Of a stretch of 7,453 bases of DNA, positions 5,932 through 7,453 are shown piece after piece. The DNA is taken from NCBI GenBank assembly GCA_018623405.1, contig JAAZVO010000123.1, positions 1 to 7,453 on the forward strand, given 5' to 3'. Within the stretch, counting starts at the first letter, position 1. The number at the start of each line of letters is the position of its first letter. The position numbers and the translations under genes were made by a program. The stretch is from Crocinitomicaceae bacterium. GTDB taxonomy: Bacteria; Bacteroidota; Bacteroidia; Flavobacteriales_G; Salibacteraceae. Under the pieces are notes generated by a model. It did not search any database and was not told where the DNA came from. It saw only the letters and a list, made by a program, of their open reading frames with translations.

Positions 5932-7453
5932 ATGGATAATTTTGTAGTATCGGCACGTAAGTACAGACCTCAAAAATTTGAGGATGTTGTTGGGCAAGAG
6001 TCTATCACTCGTACGCTGGAAAATGCCATAAAAAACAATCATTTAGCTCAAGCCTTTTTGTTTTGCGGCCCAAGGGGAGTAGGTAAAACCACTTGTGCTC
6101 GTATTTTGGCAAAAACCATCAATGCCGAATCTATGGGCGAAGACTTTAAAGAAGATGAAGATTTTAGCTTCAACATCTTTGAGTTAGATGCCGCCTCAAA
6201 CAACTCAGTAGAAGATATACGCTCGCTTACCGAACAAGTGAGGTTTGCGCCGCAAGTTGGAAGTTATAAGGTGTATATTATAGATGAGGTGCATATGTTG
6301 TCTCAAGCTGCGTTTAATGCATTTCTGAAAACCTTAGAAGAGCCACCCTCGTATGCCATTTTTATTTTAGCAACTACAGAGAAGCATAAAATAATCCCCA
6401 CCATTTTATCTCGTTGCCAAATTTTTGATTTCAAGCGTATTGAGGTAAAAGACATTGTGGCTCATTTAAGGGCAATTGCCGATGAAGAAAACGTACAAAT
6501 TGAAGATGCGGCCCTTCACATTATTGCCCAAAAGGCAGATGGTGCTTTAAGAGATGCATTGTCAATTTTTGATCAGGTAGTGAGTTTTTCAGGAAATAAC
6601 ATAACCTATCAAAACGTAATTGAAAACCTTAACGTGCTTGATTACGACTATTATTTTGGCATTACCAATGCAATGTTTAGCGGGGATTATGCTACAGCCT
6701 TGGTAACACTTAACGAAGTACTTTACAAAGGTTTTGATGGGCATAATTTTATTAATGGTTTGGCGAGCCATTTTAGAGATTTATTGATGTGCCGCAACAA
6801 AGCTACTTTAGGGTTATTAGAAGTAGCAGAAGAGATAAAAGAAAAATACCACCAACAAGCACAAACTGTTTCTGAAGAATTCTTGTTAACTGCATTGCAA
6901 CTTTGTAACGATTGCGATGTAAATTATAGAATGGCAAAAAATCAGCGATTGCTGATAGAATACACCTTAATAGCTATTTCAGGAATAACCGGTAATTCGC
7001 TTCAAAAAAAAAACTCTAATCACGAAGTAACTCTTCCCCCTTCGCCTGCCGAAGCTTCAGCGAAGGCAGGCGAGCCAATCGAACCTTCAATTAAGGCAGG
7101 CAAGCCAATCGAAGCTTCAGCGAAGACAGATGATTTAGCAAAAGGTTCAAGAAATGCAATTGATAGTTATAAACCTTCAATAAAAGACCATAAACTATCC
7201 GAACCTCAAAAATCTTCTGAACCCCAAATTAATCAGCCGGGGCAGGAGCAAAAGCAGACCTCAAATTTATCAGCGGAGGCAAAAGCAGACCTCAAACCTC
7301 AAACTTCAAACCTCGAATCTAATTCTCCTTCTCCAAAACCAACTTCTCTATTTGGGTATAAATCAAAAAATAGCATAACCTCTCAGCTTGAGGAGAATAA
7401 AGTTAAAACCTCGCAACTAATTGAAGGTGAAAATGAAGAGGAAGAAGAAACAC
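5932..7453 (+). CDS. dnaX: DNA polymerase III subunit tau/gamma (3' truncated by window)
   Basis: The open frame runs 507 codons from ATG 5932 to the window edge. DnaX is the ATPase of the clamp loader; full-length tau also tethers polymerase cores and helicase at the fork. Visible motifs are the typical start FVVSARKYRPQKFEDVVGQ, Walker A GPRGVGKTT (46-54), Walker B VYIIDEVHML (114-123), sensor 1 at LATTE (146-150), the SRC motif (160-162, arginine finger Arg161) and sensor 2 at GALRDALS (204-211, Arg207). The zinc module expected near residues 64-83 has no cysteine (NAESMGEDFKEDEDFSFNIF), as I recall for Flavobacteriia. Domain III, the collar (about 225-355), ends at QRLLIEYTLIAISGI. A run of ten A follows at codons 358-361. 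After it comes a repeat-rich, Pro/Ser/Lys/Glu-rich, probably disordered linker (364-483), then an acidic stretch (EGENEEEEE). No Shine-Dalgarno sequence precedes the start. Confidence 0.96.
   Translation, partial: MDNFVVSARKYRPQKFEDVVGQESITRTLENAIKNNHLAQAFLFCGPRGVGKTTCARILAKTINAESMGEDFKEDEDFSFNIFELDAASNNSVEDIRSLTEQVRFAPQVGSYKVYIIDEVHMLSQAAFNAFLKTLEEPPSYAIFILATTEKHKIIPTILSRCQIFDFKRIEVKDIVAHLRAIADEENVQIEDAALHIIAQKADGALRDALSIFDQVVSFSGNNITYQNVIENLNVLDYDYYFGITNAMFSGDYATALVTLNEVLYKGFDGHNFINGLASHFRDLLMCRNKATLGLLEVAEEIKEKYHQQAQTVSEEFLLTALQLCNDCDVNYRMAKNQRLLIEYTLIAISGITGNSLQKKNSNHEVTLPPSPAEASAKAGEPIEPSIKAGKPIEASAKTDDLAKGSRNAIDSYKPSIKDHKLSEPQKSSEPQINQPGQEQKQTSNLSAEAKADLKPQTSNLESNSPSPKPTSLFGYKSKNSITSQLEENKVKTSQLIEGENEEEEET
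7004..7030 (+). other. Candidate slippage/frameshift site in dnaX (A10 run plus two out-of-frame stops)
   Basis: Ten consecutive A (7004-7013) are read CAA AAA AAA AAC. A shift that re-reads one base, or one extra A in the mRNA, gives AAA CTC TAA with a stop at 7017-7019 and a 362-residue product. Loss of one A, or a +1 shift, gives ACT CTA ATC ACG AAG TAA with a stop at 7028-7030 and a 365-residue product. Both products keep domains I-III and lose the linker, as gamma does. The run also contains A AAA AAC, a classical -1 slippery heptamer in the correct phase. Confidence 0.55.
7042..7073. repeat. Palindromic element inside the dnaX linker
   Basis: TCGCCTGCC (7042-7050) and GGCAGGCGA (7065-7073) are exact 9-bp inverted arms around a 14-nt centre that starts with the palindrome GAAGCTTC (7051-7058). 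It is G+C-rich against an AT-rich background. It is translated in frame as SPAEASAKAGE and resembles dispersed CCTGCC...GGCAGG palindromes that I recall from Bacteroidetes genomes (not checked). Confidence 0.65.
7051..7130 (+). repeat. 30-bp tandem repeat, 2.7 copies, in the dnaX linker
   Basis: The units are 7051-7080, 7081-7110 and a partial copy at 7111-7130. Each full unit ends GCCAATC and starts GAASCTTCA. They encode EASAKAGEPI, EPSIKAGKPI and EASAKTD, so the period of ten codons keeps the frame. The third copy matches the first over GAAGCTTCAGCGAAG. Confidence 0.9.
7248..7296 (+). repeat. 18-bp direct repeat read in two frames (dnaX linker)
   Basis: GCAAAAGCAGACCTCAAA occurs at 7248-7265 and 7279-7296. 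The offset is 31 bp, not a multiple of three, so the first copy is translated QKQTSN and the second AKADLK. Confidence 0.9.
7290..7317 (+). repeat. 7-bp tandem repeat, four copies (dnaX linker)
   Basis: The copies are CCTCAAA, CCTCAAA, CTTCAAA and CCTCGAA in immediate succession. The 7-bp unit does not keep the reading frame, so gain or loss of one unit would disrupt tau's C-terminus. Confidence 0.8.

Noticed and set aside
5836..6042. A 68-codon open frame on the - strand across the dnaX start
   Set aside because: It covers the conserved N-terminus of DnaX and the divergent promoter region; no start signal or family resemblance.
7001..7020. A10 run as a sequencing error hiding a broken dnaX
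   Set aside because: Nine or eleven A would stop translation within a few codons, whereas with ten A the frame stays open to the window end with a plausible linker; the run length as given is consistent with an intact gene.

Overview
The window looks like chromosomal housekeeping DNA from an AT-rich member of the Bacteroidetes, most likely Flavobacteriales. Four things point there: a mitochondrial-type aconitase close in wording to flavobacterial aconitases, a DnaX without the zinc-binding cysteines, a YidC tail of flavobacterial type, and a textbook Bacteroidetes promoter (TTTG, 19 nt, TANNTTTG) before rpsF. Most genes also lack a Shine-Dalgarno sequence. No phage, IS, CRISPR, tRNA or rRNA is visible.

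Layout: (1) The 3' end of yidC (+) overlaps by ATGA a small DUF6438-type lipoprotein gene (+). (2) A 205-bp convergent gap holds a strong bidirectional terminator nested inside a pair of inverted REP-like palindromic elements. (3) Aconitase (acn, -) follows. Across a 78-bp divergent gap lies a MacB/FtsX-type ABC permease (+) with no ATPase gene beside it. (4) The permease converges on the ribosomal operon rpsF-rpsR-rplI (-). The U-tract of that operon's terminator overlaps the permease stop codon. (5) A roughly 220-bp divergent region separates rpsF from dnaX (+). It carries the strong rpsF promoter, a 10-bp-stem hairpin and a -7 box just before dnaX. (6) dnaX (DNA polymerase III tau/gamma) runs off the right edge after 507 codons.

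The genes serve unrelated core functions: membrane insertion, TCA cycle, export, translation and replication. The only clear cooperating unit is the rpsF-rpsR-rplI operon; yidC and the lipoprotein gene are probably co-translated.

The most interesting signal is in dnaX. An uninterrupted run of ten A lies exactly where the clamp-loader core (domains I-III) ends and the disordered tau linker begins. Slipping by one base in either direction reaches a stop within a few codons. This is the architecture used elsewhere to make the short gamma subunit from dnaX. The linker that follows is built from palindromic and tandem DNA repeats, one of which is read in two different frames. A second point of interest is that rplI alone among the visible genes has a full, well-spaced Shine-Dalgarno sequence, in an operon that also encodes bS6 and bS18. 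The rest of the window is ordinary.
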